64,000 bases of DNA, from NCBI GenBank assembly GCA_011032825.1, contig JAADJZ010000006.1:1240001-1304000 (forward strand). The letters run 5' to 3'. The notes below the pieces were generated by a model that had not been told where the DNA came from, ran no database searches, and saw only the letters and a list, made by a program, of their open reading frames with translations. Shown here in pieces: positions 43,294 to 54,587 of the stretch. A program made the position numbers and the translations under genes. How positions within the stretch are numbered: the stretch's first letter is position 1; each line of letters starts with the position of its first letter. This DNA is from Massariosphaeria phaeospora (lineage: Eukaryota > Ascomycota > Dothideomycetes > Pleosporales).

Positions 43294-44307
43294 ACGGGCC
43301 CGTACAAAGGAATAGGGCTGACGCACGTTCTCGTTCTCTATGATGCCATACACACGCGGGTCTGATATGTGGTTAGTCAGCGTAACCGTGGGGACTCATA
43401 TTGAACGCATAATGTTACTCCAAAAACGCCCCAGCAGCGGAGTCTCGGGTTGGTCAGTAATATGAGGTGCCTCTTGGAGCATCTTCGAAACTCGTCGTGC
43501 CGTCTCGTCCTTTTCTAGCATCGTGGTCAGTCAACGTTTGTTCAAATTATCCAAGCATTGACATTGACAGGGCTATCGAATTGTTTCTGAAAGTCTCGAA
43601 GCTTCCAAAGGACTCATCTGGTGTTGCCTTGATAGTTCTCGAAGAGAGGATTCGGTGTAGTGTGCGTGCAAATGGGCCAGAAAATTCTCACGTGACGACT
43701 CAAGCTTCAAGTTTGCCAATTGCCGCAGAAAGTATCCAGTGAGTTCTTCTCCCTTCAGTCCCATGTTTGCTGTGACGCCAACTCATTCATCCACAGTTGT
43801 CATATGATATCTTCGCGCTTTGCATATGAAGCATTTCTTGCGACCTTAGGCTCCCGTATTTCACTTACGCACTTGTATGTCGCACGACACGGGTCTTTGC
43901 AGAAAAGTCCGAACAGCTCGTACACCTGGCTTCGCTTTTGACGGAAATGATTGCCTTCGCTAACATCTCGATACTGAACCGTTTGATTAGCGTTCGACCC
44001 GCTTCCGCTCCGGTTACGACAAGCCCAACGGCAAAGGATACACGATGGAATCAGATCTGGTGGGACACACAATCGATTGTTTCTGTGATCAGGCTGCCCA
44101 AACATTGTAAAGCGGGCATCGCAATATTCAACCGTGACGGTGTTGCGCTGCCACAGGCGTCGACATACAATGTCTTTATGTTTGTATGGAGGTATATCAA
44201 GAACTTACTTACCTATTCAATTTAGCTTTTGTGTACCCGATGAAGACGTTTGAAGTCACTTACCTGAACGATCTGTTGGTTCCGGGTGTGGCACATGTTC
44301 GTTCATA
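43294..44307. other. Gene-poor, decayed-looking stretch
   Basis: Only short frames in all six readings, none with motifs. No terminal repeats were recognised. Confidence 0.4.
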
Positions 44308-44625
44308 ATGTGTTTCACAGAGCACGTTTACCACCAGTCCTGTCGTCACTGGGGCCGTGAACGATTTGTTGGAGAACCATGCCCGCGATCGAGAATTGTC
44401 GACGGTCGTCATACGGGCTGTTCCTACGTCGAAAATCTTGGGTCCACGAACAGCAAGGATTACTGTTTTAATTGCAGGTATCTGGAGACACAAGGAGGAA
44501 GCTGGAGACCGTTCGCGAACGTGAGCACTGAGGCGTGGGCCAAAGTCGAGGAAAAAAACTTGAAGCGGGAAGCTAATCGTTTCGCTCATGCTCGCAATAG
44601 TGAGTCTCTTCCTTCTTTCCATTAG
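44308..44625 (+). CDS. Possible small Cys-rich protein (first exon or whole gene)
   Basis: An open frame of 105 codons starting MCFTEHVYHQSCRHWGRE, with further Cys in GEPCPRSR, HTGCSY and DYCFNCRY, then a helical end (EAWAKVEEKNLKREANRFAHARN). The start resembles small fungal proteins that open MCxxxxxxYxCGH, of unknown role. A GTGAGT donor at 44600 suggests a further exon, but the nearest acceptor gives a 26-base intron and the next ones lead to short tails, so the 3' end is unresolved. The gene sits in a decayed region and could itself be a relic. Confidence 0.35.
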   Translation: MCFTEHVYHQSCRHWGRERFVGEPCPRSRIVDGRHTGCSYVENLGSTNSKDYCFNCRYLETQGGSWRPFANVSTEAWAKVEEKNLKREANRFAHARNSESLPSFH

Positions 44626-45009
44626 AGCTTTTCTTGACATCTGGCGTTAGGTACAAGAAGATGGTACGGCTACTGGAGAAGATGGTGGCCGTCTCGATCG
44701 TGTGGATGGTGAAGTGGCGTGTCCTAGGACGACATTGTGTTATCACAATACGCAAAGCATATCGGTTCTACCGCTGGGGCCATTCATCAGCAAGCCAGGA
44801 AAGTCGTAAGCCCCCACCAATGCAGCAGGCTGCATCGTTGTCGATCCTCTACTCCATCTAGATAGAGCAAATGGGAGAGGCTGCAGAAGCTTTCTTGGAA
44901 TTCGGGCAGGCTCTGCCTGTTAGTCTTCATCGTACTTCATACAGAACTCTGTAGGGACTATCGTATCCAGTGTAGAATGTTATGCGCCAGCAAAGAGATG
45001 GTAGAGCGC

Positions 45010-45122
45010 GAGAGGGTGATTGGATTGCGACCGGGTGTCTCCGGTGCCTGTACCGACTGGCCTGTAGTTGCAGTGAACCTAAACAGCCCTCAGGAGATGG
45101 ACGCGAATAACAACCGATATCG
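45010..45122 (+). pseudogene. Fragment of a duplicated cupredoxin-like serine-rich protein gene (3' end)
   Basis: The bases from ctggcctgt to ctcaggagatggacgcg and aataacaaccg match the last coding stretch of the intact gene (47850-47960), about 75% by eye over 110 bases, with small gaps. The reading frame is broken. It points to an old duplication whose second copy has mostly decayed. Confidence 0.6.
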
Positions 45123-46024
45123 AATCTGCTTGCAGTTACAATAAAGTAGTGCTAGTGCTACTCGCCTCGATAAATCTTGCTCTTACTTGTACACATGAAC
45201 TTCCTCTCTCTCACCTACTCTCTCTCGTGTTCTGCGGCGTATTCATATGTTTGATTCGCTCCTTTTTTTCTCCCTCTCTCCTCACACGCTCTGTCTCTTG
45301 CTTCCATCAGCACCGTGCGACGGCACACACGCACACACACACTCTCTCCTGATTTTTTTTACAGTACACTGTGCAACAACACAGTCCGGTCGAACGTCGC
45401 CTCCAACGACGGAGCTGATGGTGGATATCTCTAGAGGCAGACCGATAGAGACACGATGAGGAGAAAGAAGTTCCTCGGGTCGTTTCGTGGGGAGGCTGGG
45501 CCGGCGCATGTGAGGCAGGCACGCAGGGCGGTAGCGTGCCTGCCTCTCTCAGCCGTGGGAACGCGGGACGCGGAGCACGAAAAACTCTGCGAAGCTCTGA
45601 TCGACGCTTGCAGAATGCCTATCCGACCAGAATCTTCTTCATGAACTCAACCTCACCGTTCGACCTCACGCAGGACCCATCGCCGCAACCGACGATGCCC
45701 GGGAGTGAGATCCACTAAGGTGCTACTGAGCCCTTCGACAAGGGCGTCCTAGGTCAGGACCGGCTCGCATCGTGCGCTTACACTGCAATCCAATAATCCA
45801 CCTTTGCGTACACGGCCGTCCCTAGTAGGGAATTTCTTGCTTTCCTTAACCCAAACCCAAACCTCGCCATGCCAGGCTCTTTCACGTCATCAACTTTCGC
45901 AACACCCGACGCAGAACCATTCCTCGATACCGATACCTCACCCAACCACCCCAGCCGGTCCACCCTCGCGACATCCGATGCAGAACCATCCCCTGACACC
46001 AAAATCTAACTCCAAAAACGTCTG

Positions 46025-46086
46025 CCTATATCTACAAAGCCCTATTGTATCTAGCATACTAGGTAGTTCCTATGTTACATAGAGCT
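46025..46086 (-). repeat. Dispersed repeat, partial copy 4
   Basis: The plus-strand stretch tctacaaagccctattgtat... resembles 46215-46270 (tctacaaagccccgtcgtag...), mostly with C-to-T and G-to-A differences. It lacks the ctgtcaagag end. Confidence 0.45.
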
Positions 46087-46160
46087 TAAAGGGGTAAGAC
46101 GATATACTGCCTTAACGATATCTTGTAGTATGTTTTGCTAATTAAAATCGAATTTACGCA

Positions 46161-46270
46161 GTTCTCTTGACAGTGTAGAAGATTTCAGCAGCAGGGAGAT
46201 AGTCGGCTGCTATCTCTACAAAGCCCCGTCGTAGCCAACATGCTAAGTAATGTCTACATTGCACAGAGCT
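46161..46270 (-). repeat. Dispersed repeat, copy 3 (minus strand)
   Basis: Read on the minus strand it ends ctgtcaagagaac (plus-strand gttctcttgacag at 46161-46173) and aligns without gaps to copy 1 over about 95 bases. It is richer in G+C than copies 1 and 2, as expected of a less mutated copy. Confidence 0.55.
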
Positions 46271-46683
46271 CGTGGAGGGCATACACTCGGGTTGTCAAGT
46301 TACTTCGTCCCATCCACGTTACCTACCACATCACATCCCATCTACTAACCTAGCCGACAGGCTAGCCAGCAAACCCGAGCTCGTCGCATATTGTACCGGC
46401 CGAACGGCGATAGCGCCTATCACTGCTGTCGGCTTCCGCAGATGACGTTCGGGTCGCCTACCTCGTCCTACGCTGTCTACATCGTGATTGGAGTGCGACC
46501 AGATTTGTATTGACACAAGGCTGAGCAGCACGCGGCTTTGCTACTTTTAAGGCGCGGTAGTGCGGGATAAGATGGTACGAGATGGTCATCTGGCGTCTGA
46601 GGCGCTTGATATACTAATGAACTAGAGTATGTATCTTTACTGCTCTGCGTCTTCGTCATTTCCGTCGGATCCAACTCTCTAAC

Positions 46684-47965
46684 ATGGCTGCATTTCCCTC
46701 GTGGGATTATCCGATGCTGCTCTTCATTCTGATCTTGGCTTGGCTCTCTACAAGCCACGCAGAGTCGACTTCCTCGCGCCCGTCTACTGCTTCCTCGTCT
46801 GCAACACCCACCTCTTCAGCCGCTGCGCATCAGACACACATCGTCAACGTCGGCAAACCGGTGCACAAATTCTCGCCAGATAGCATTCGAGCAGAAGCGG
46901 GTGATGTTCGTCTCCATAACATGGCTCCATGCAGTTTGGGGAAATTCTAACGGTGCTCGTTAGATTATCGAGTTTGTATTCTTTCCACCAAATCACTCTG
47001 TTGCGCGCGCAGAGTTTAAAGATCCATGTGTGCCGTATGAGCTGTACGATAAAATAAATAAGGTTGGCTTCTTCTCGGGATTTCAGATAAATACTGAACA
47101 AACGGTGGAGGTGGGTATTTGAAGCGAACCGTCCTTCATCACGAAGTGCACTGACTGAAAGTAGCCCCCAAAATGGCGTCTTCCGATCAACGACACCAAA
47201 ACGGTCTTCTTTTATTGCTCTGCGGCGGGCTCGTGTACGGATTTCAAAATGGTGGGCGTGATCAACCCTGTATGCATCCGCTTGGCCTATATCGTGGATA
47301 AGTTGGCAATGGCTGACGTTCTACAGGACTCACCCGACGCGCTCGCGATCCAGAAGCAGCATATCTCGAGCGAACGCCCACAACTATCTCCTAATGAGGA
47401 CATCCCTTCAGAGGATTTAGCTTCGAGGACGGCGGCACGTCCAGCGGGATCGCCAGGTCCCAGCACAAGGAACACGGTACCCACAGCAGCCAGCACACCA
47501 GCTACACCGGGCTCCCACCATGTGCTTTCGAAGGGTGCGATTATCGGAATAGCGGTAGCCGGTGCCATTGGCGTTGTTCTTGCCGCAGCGTTGTTCTTCT
47601 TCGTCGGGCGGTCGAAAACACTCGAGGAGCAGGTCGACCGGAACACGTCTACAGTGCGACATGCGGCTCTTTTCGCATCGCCCCATGACATGACGCTAAG
47701 TCCAGCATTGAATCATACCGCGGGCTCGTTCCGAATGCCTGCGCCGTATCAGGGCCACGAGATGAGAGTGGCCGAGCAGAAACCCCCGGAGTATACATAT
47801 CACGGGCCGGATAATGAAGGACTTGCGCAGTCGAGGAGTGCGACGGCGAGTCCTGGATTGAACGTGGGATCCGGCACTTCTGCTGGCTGGCCTGTGGTTC
47901 CGGTGAACTCGAACAATCCTCAGGAGATGGACGCGACCAATAACAACCGGTATCCCAGACGATAG
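46684..47965 (+). CDS. Cupredoxin-like serine-rich extracellular protein with one membrane helix
   Basis: Exons 46684..46905, 46964..47110, 47165..47269 and 47327..47965 give 370 residues. The start is a signal peptide (MLLFILILAWLSTSHA) and a Ser/Thr-rich stretch. The cupredoxin-like fold follows: HIVNVG, FSPDSIRAEAGD, FFPPNHSVARAEF, then VFFYCSAAGSCTDFKMVGVINP. A Ser/Pro/Thr-rich linker leads to one helix (IIGIAVAGAIGVVLAAALFFF) and a cytosolic tail. In blue-copper proteins the loop carries Cys, His and Met ligands; here the His position is Ser, as in the fungal serine-rich subfamily, so copper binding is doubtful. The third intron (57 bases) is in frame and free of stops. Donor GTTCGT in intron 1 is unusual. 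Confidence 0.82.
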
Positions 47966-49459
47966 AAGAGTGCTGCAGCTGCTACGGAGTATAGGCAGCG
48001 TGGGTCAGTTATTGGCGCATGTTGTCTTGCTTTGCTTTGTTCATAGATTTAGGCCCTTTTCTTGTCTGAGAGTTTGCGTTTGAATATTGTGACACCTACC
48101 TATACTTGGAGGAGCACTAATGCACGGACTCGGAGCTGAGGCTACCCGTCTCTAAGTAACTCATGGGCGCCAAATCACAGCCGGCGAACATGATGCTACA
48201 CGACGTCGCATAGCAGATGGCGCGGAGCTATGTTTGTGGGGGCGCATCGGCAGCGAATTATGCCAGCCGGGTGGCGTTGGCGTTGGCGAGAGAACCATGG
48301 GCGATACCTAGTCTATCGAAACTAGGCAGTGTAGGACTATCGAATGTTTGCGAGTCAACAAAGCTTGCGAGAATCAGTAGTGGGTTAACAAAAGAAAATA
48401 GATGCGGTCGTTGCTTTTTGTGCTGGTTCGCTGCGGATAGATATGGCACGGGATTGCAGCTCGAGCGACAATCTGGAATGCAGGCATGGTGTCGCCATGC
48501 TCCTGACGGCATTGCGCAAGCACGTAGCTCGGCCATATGCATGCCATATGAGCTTGATATAAGGTTTGATGAACGCTGGCGACCTAGGAGTCAGGATGGT
48601 CGCTGATGCGACTTGTCGCCGGGAGGTAGCTTGGAGATGGCGGAAGATCGGGCGCGATGAGAAAGAGGCACGACCTTGGAAAGCCAATGGGCTGTCTGCG
48701 GGAAGCCTAGACCAGTTACTCCCAGACGGCCAAGTGCCAGTGGCTAGTCGGGCTCAAGGTGCACAACAAGAGAGTACGCAACGGGGTTGAAGGCTGTCTG
48801 TAGCCTCCTTTGTGCGCCTTGGACTACTGCAGCGCTGGTGGTACCCGCGACACGTTGCCCGAAATTCTCCTGGCCTTGGACCAGCACGCCCGCGGACCGT
48901 CGGGCGTGCGCCGGCGTCTGCTCCAGTGCACAACAACGACTATTTTTTGTTTACTTTTCGGCCGCCGTTTTGACGGGCTTGGAAGGGAGTTGTGCACTTT
49001 TGGGATTGCTGCAAGCGGACCGAACGCGATCGCTGTCTAGGATCTCACGGACGGCCACGGCCTCACAAAGCAGCGGCCTCCTATCTGCTCGGCAGCAGCA
49101 CATCATCTCACCCACGGCTGCTGGCTGCCTCCTGTCTCCCCACTCGCTCTGCTCCCCGTCAATCACCGCCATTGACGGCGACACTGCCCATCCCATCCCT
49201 TCCCTTCCCTTCCTTTCCTCCCGCGCTCTCTCACCACCGCTTCGTGCCGCGCGTAGTCCTGCCCTGCCTCCGCCCGCTGCAGGGTCTACCTAATAAAATC
49301 GCCGGCGATTACCCCAACGCCCAACCCGACGAGCGGACTGCGATCCTGTTGGCACGCAGCCGGATTGTCCTGATTGGAACCCAATCTGCTTCCTTTACCC
49401 ACATACAACACAGACGTTAGCCGGCGCGCTGCCATTGCTGCGCAGGACTCCGGCCCGCC
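47966..49459 (+). other. Intergenic, 1.5 kb, no supported gene
   Basis: The right end has a pyrimidine-rich tract (about 49185-49245), typical of fungal promoters, before the very large protein. Short frames have no family features. Confidence 0.45.
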
Positions 49460-52400
49460 ATGCATCGACACACGCGCTCAGAGGCCGGCGACCGCTCGTC
49501 GCCGCGCTCGAGCAGAGCGGCAAGCTTTAGCAGCGACCGGCCCTCTCTGGCCGGCTCAGTGACTTTCCAGATGCCCTCGACCGTCCGTCCCGCGCCCGCC
49601 TACATCGCCGCCTCGGTCGCCTCGCAGATCGTCACCGACCACTACAATGCCCAGCTGCGCGACGTCTACGGCCCCGACAACGACAACGACGACGATGACG
49701 ACGGCGCTGCTCTCTACGCCAACGCCCTTTTCTCGGAGCAGGCGCTGTATCTGCTCAATGGCTTCCTGGACCATCTGCTGTTCGCATACCTGTCCACGGC
49801 GCGCTCGCCGTCGCTCACCGCCATCCGACCCGCCATCACCGAGGTCCTCAAACCGCGCCTCGCGCGCGAGGCCACAGCGACGGCCGACGAGGAACTACAG
49901 GGCCTGCTGGCTGGGGATGATGAGGAATTCCCGGCGCAGGAGGGCAAAGACACGGGGAGATGGGACGTCGAGAAAGTCTGGAAGCGGACCCGTCTGCGCA
50001 TAATGGTCTACACCCGGCTGGGCGAGCTCGAAGACGAGGACGAGGAACGCTACGTGCAGCAGGAGCGCGGGCTGAGCATGGACGACAGCGACGACGACGA
50101 GGCCGGGCTCGTCTCCTGGGCCTCTGCCATCTTCCTGACGTCGGTCATCGAGTACGTCGCCGAGCAGACGCTGCTGGTCTCGGGGCAAGCAGCCTTTACG
50201 CGCGTTGCCACGAGGATGAAGAAGCTTATAGAGCAGCCCGACGACGGCGAAGATCGCCAGCTGGAGCGGATAGTCGTCGACGACTTCGATGTCGAGAAGA
50301 TTGCGCTGAACTCGGCGCTGGGCAGGCTGTGGAGAACATGGAGGAAGCGTGCGCGGGCCTCCATAACACCATTGTCCCCCGCCCGAGGACCCCGCTATGT
50401 GTCCAGCTTTACCAGTCTGCACCGGCGACGGATAAGCCATGACACCATGGACGGATCTGTACTCAACAGTCCCCTGGAGGTTCCCGAACACAAGCCTACC
50501 GAGACCGAGATTGCGGCGAATATCCCACTGCCTATGGGGGACAAGGATGTTGATGAAATCGAGGTCCCTGGTCTTGCTCGAACTTTCGAGGATGCCGAGA
50601 GTAGCGGCACAGAGACGCCAGTTCCTCGGCAGCAGCGGCCGACAAGCGTCATTATGCCCGCCCCTGTAGACAACTTCAGGACGAGAATATCAAAGGACCG
50701 ACCTCTATCCATGCCTTCGCCCGATGCTGCTCCTTTCGTCGTTCCGACGGAATTTTTCGCCGACGAGCACGAACTGGAGACGCCTATGGAGACCTTTGAG
50801 ACGCCCATGGAGAGATTTTCTGATGACGATTCGTACATTATGGATGAGCGTCAGGAGGGCATGTCTCATACCGAAGAGGAGGACGAGGTCGAGGACGACG
50901 CTGACATGGTAGCGTTTGCTGCTTCAACCGGGATGGGTTTTGGCATGACCTCGATAAGCCCCGTCCAGACACGGGATCTAGATAAGGGAGACGATGACAC
51001 GGCTGCAACACCTACGCAGGCCGCCTACGATGGCGAGACGCAAGTTTTGCGCTCCAAGAGAATGTCAATTGAAAGGACTGGGCCTCCGGGTATCGTTCGT
51101 ACGTATTCCTCACGCAGCACATCCCTGCATGAGAGAACACCTTCTGCCACGCCCGACGCAACGCCTACCTTGGAACAGAAACCGTATCTCAATTATGCTC
51201 CCTCTGATGAGGACCTGAACTGGCCTGGGGCAATCGGCGTTGCGCATACGTCGAATGTTCCCATCCGCACCCCGTCTCCGACAGGCCTAGCAATTAACGA
51301 CAACCGCGAAGGGCAAGGATACCATCCTGCACCAGGTGGCTTTGTTGAAGTGCTTCCCCGTCACACTGCTACGTCGTCCATGGCCGTCCGAACGCCGAGC
51401 CCTGAAGAAAGGCCTGCACCGCCTGAGAGCTCTGTGCCACGCAAAGAGGCCTTGCGAAAGGAAGCTGGACGTAAAGATGCCTCTCCTACGCGTACCAAGC
51501 CTCGAGGCCCTCCCTTGGAATCACTGCAAGAGACGGAAAGCTGGTCCGATAATGTGCAACCGAATCGACATGGCAGTCCTTCGAGCAGCAGTCTCAAGCA
51601 AAGTCCATCGTTGCGCTCTCGTGAAGCGCCTGTGGCGGTATCCGAGCGTTCCCTCAAATCGAGATCGATTGACGGCTCACCTCGGTCTCGCGCTGCTGCT
51701 GATGGAGCCACGTCTACTCTGAAGCGTATATCTTCGTCGTCTAGCACTGCCAGGTCTGTATCGACATCTATACTCCACACTAGCACTAGTGCTAGGAACT
51801 CGGACACCAGCCTCGCTGGTCGCCCTCGAGGTATCAGCGGGCGCATGTCCGAGGAAGATCGGGCGCGCGAGTTTGATACGCTGGTGAAAGGTCAAGAAAC
51901 TGTCAAATTCACTCTCACCCCGCAAAACATGCGCGACATTGAAGTAAGTTTCGCGCTTCACCCCCGTATGTACTAAGCTGACCTGCAAGGAGCCTCCAAC
52001 GGTTAAGAGGGTCGAGCAGCCCCAACCTACTAAATCCGTCAAACCGGTCACATCCTCGGTGACGGTTTATCCCCGCGTAGACGCGAATAGAGACAGCTCT
52101 TTTGGCTCCCAACACCTCCCAGTTCGATCGTCCTCACGTGCCCAGGCTCCAGTACCTCCATCAGTCCGCCCTGCACAAAAACCGAAGATAATAGGAGGTA
52201 AAGCTCTCGCGAGGGAACCGCGTGTTCAGTCAGAATCTATGCGAGACTTTGCCGACTTCATCCGGTCCACCGGCCCTGCTGCTGGAGAGCCGCGCCCTGT
52301 GCAACCTTTCGTCGCGTTGGCTGGACCTCCTAATCCCGCTAACAGCTCGTCATCCTCCATTAGCGGGCTTGGCAGGAAACTCTCTACAAAACAAGCGCCC

Positions 52401-53387
52401 TCCCACTCACATTCGAATTCCAGCGTAGCGGACGGTCCGTCCGCCAAACCCCGCGTCCAGATGGAACCCCGCAGCCCTGCTGGCCAGCGGAGTGGTAACG
52501 ACGATCTAATAGACTTCATCCGCCAAGGACCGCCGGGAGCGAACAACGGACAGCCTAGAATTCCTCGCTCGGTCGCACCATTTAGGTCTACTGTCGACTC
52601 TGATCAATTCGAGCGAATGCTCGACGATAACGGCAATATCGAATCCGCCTACGGATCCCAGGTGTCCACGGTCTCTAAGCAGTCCACCCACACAGTTAAT
52701 TCTCGGACCGGCCTCCTGCCATCCCCGAACGTCCAGCCCGCATACTCCAACACGCCTCAGAAGCTCACCGGAAGTCTCTCCAATCCCGAACCCCATATTC
52801 AGCGCACTCGCCGGCGCGTCAAAGACCCCTACGCCATCGACCTCTCTGACGACGAGGACGATGACCTGCTCACCGCTCTCCCCAAGTCCGGACCCGGAAA
52901 ACCGCGCCAAGAGGAGAGCCTGATGGATTTCCTCAGCGGCATGGAGCCCCCGCCCGCCAGCGAACCCCAACCACTCCTTCTCAACGGCGCAGCCATAGCC
53001 GCGGCCCGCGCCCGCGCCCAGAACTCGGCGAACCCTCCTGCCGCTGGCGCACCACCACCTGGTCACTCCATGCGCAATGGCGCCAGTCCGCGCTCCTCGC
53101 CCTATGCTCCCCACACACACTCTGCATCTTCATCCAGCGCGACCGCAACATCGACGGCGCCCAAAGCGTACAAGCCGAGATTCCAAGCCCGCGGCGACAT
53201 CGGCAACGACACGCGTGCGCAGCGGTCGGCTACGAACGACTTGGCGGATTTCCTGCGGACGTCGGGGCCGCCCGAACCAATGGTGTCGCCGGCAGCGACG
53301 ACGCCGCCAGGCAGCGAGCATCGAAAGAATGAAGGGCGGAGGCTGGATGTGCGGTTCTGGCGGCGGAAGACGGCGGATGTGTCGTGA
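49460..53387 (+). CDS. Very large, mostly disordered conserved-looking fungal protein of unknown role
   Basis: Exons 49460..51943 and 51990..53387 give 1,293 residues. Residues of about 45-300 look folded and helical (ALYLLNGFLDHLLFAYLS, SLTAIRPAITEVLKPRLARE, WASAIFLTSVIEYVAEQTLL, DFDVEKIALNSALGRLWRTW). The rest is Ser/Pro-rich and acidic and probably disordered. Exon 2 carries four copies of a short motif of the form DxxDFhRxxGP (MRDFADFIRSTGP, DDLIDFIRQGPPG, ESLMDFLSGMEPP, NDLADFLRTSGPP). It ends in a basic run (RRLDVRFWRRK). There is no signal peptide or membrane helix. I do not know the function; the repeats suggest multivalent docking of a partner. Confidence 0.75.
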
Positions 53388-54587
53388 GGTGTAAACTTCA
53401 CATCTAAAAATACTTCTTCTCCTTTGGTCGGGGATCCATTTATATGGGTGGGGGCCGACCGCATTTCGAAAAGTTATCTATCTGATGCGACAAAGACAGG
53501 CAGGCACGACGCTGGCAGGGATCGATCTTGGACCCACGATGCGAAGGCCGCGATGCCGCGGTTTGGGACCTCGGGATATACCTTCGCTTGATCTTTTACT
53601 ACTTCTTTAACAATCTCGATTTCGATTTGGATCATGTATGGATTTTTATTTCATCTTTCCATGTTTTTTCTCTCTCCTCTTCTTCTTGCACATGAAAAAG
53701 CTTGCGTGCATGATCAGACACGTTTTTCTGTCGATGAGTCTTTTTTATCCTTTCTAATTGAGAAATCTAGGGCTTTGGGATATGGGAATTGGGTTCGGAT
53801 TTCGGGTCGTATGGATTACTTGGGTTCTTGCTGCTTTTATTGCTGCTGCTACCTTCTCCTTGCTTGCTTGCTTTCTTTCTTTTTTCACGATATCACTTGC
53901 ACGTGCGTTTTTTTGGCTCTCAAGGGGTTTTCTTTCTTACTGCGGCCTGCCTGCCTGCATGGAGATGAGAGAGGAGGAGAGAAGGATGGGGCATGCCTCA
54001 TACTCATGCTGATGCGCTGGCTTGGAACCGAACTCGATTGGCATGTATCTTGGTTGGATCGGGATCGGGCGTGGGTTCGCCGGGACGTGCATGCGCGCGT
54101 GCGGTGCGTAAGTAGATAGACCCTCGTAGTACGTACGTACGTCGAAATTGGAGCAACGGTGAAACGGTGAAACGGTGAACAATGGCATATTGCTTCTTCT
54201 TCTTTTCTCGTACGCACTTTGGTGTTTTTTTCCTGGGACGCGTGACTATTTACCGCTATTGTTGTGTTCAATGTGTTGGGGCCGAAGAACGTAGACGGAC
54301 GGCGGATGGCCACGGATGTATAGCTAGGGTCCTAGGTACGTTACGTACGTGTGCTCGGATGAGGGCGGAACTTACTTTCGTTCGTTTGCTAACGTCTATC
54401 TATCAGTATTGCAACAGGTCAGCTCAGCCCAGCTCTAACATCTGCATGATGACAAATCAGGTTAGCTCTTGTTGGATGGATGCTGGACCAGTCGCGTTCG
54501 GGGTAACTACATGTATATAATCAGATGCTCGGCCTCACAACCACAGTTCCACAGCTCACCTTCTTTTCGTCGGCGACGCCATCCACC
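53388..54587 (+). other. Intergenic, 1.2 kb, simple repeats, TATA box at the right end
   Basis: T-rich and G+T-rich stretches. Three tandem copies of ACGGTGAA lie at 54156-54179 and gtac runs near 54128-54141. A TATATAA box at 54514-54520 precedes the D-lactate dehydrogenase gene. The frame at 53634-54119 is Cys/Phe-biased and not credible. Confidence 0.5.

Larger units (their letters stand above)
44862..46683. other. Decayed region with duplicated gene fragment and dispersed repeats
   Basis: It contains a fragment of the neighbouring cupredoxin-like gene (about 45010-45122), a run of CT-rich and cacaca simple sequence (45195-45360), a 47-codon frame near 45870-46010 with an internal duplication (ATPDAEPFLDTD / ATSDAEPSPDTK) and minus-strand repeat copies. 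No intact gene is supported. Confidence 0.5.

Noticed and set aside
45840..46010. 47-codon frame with an internal duplication
   Set aside because: Too short and in a repeat-rich decayed region; kept only as a remark in the regional entry.
53634..54119. 161-codon frame after the large protein
   Set aside because: Translation of T-rich simple sequence; not protein-like.
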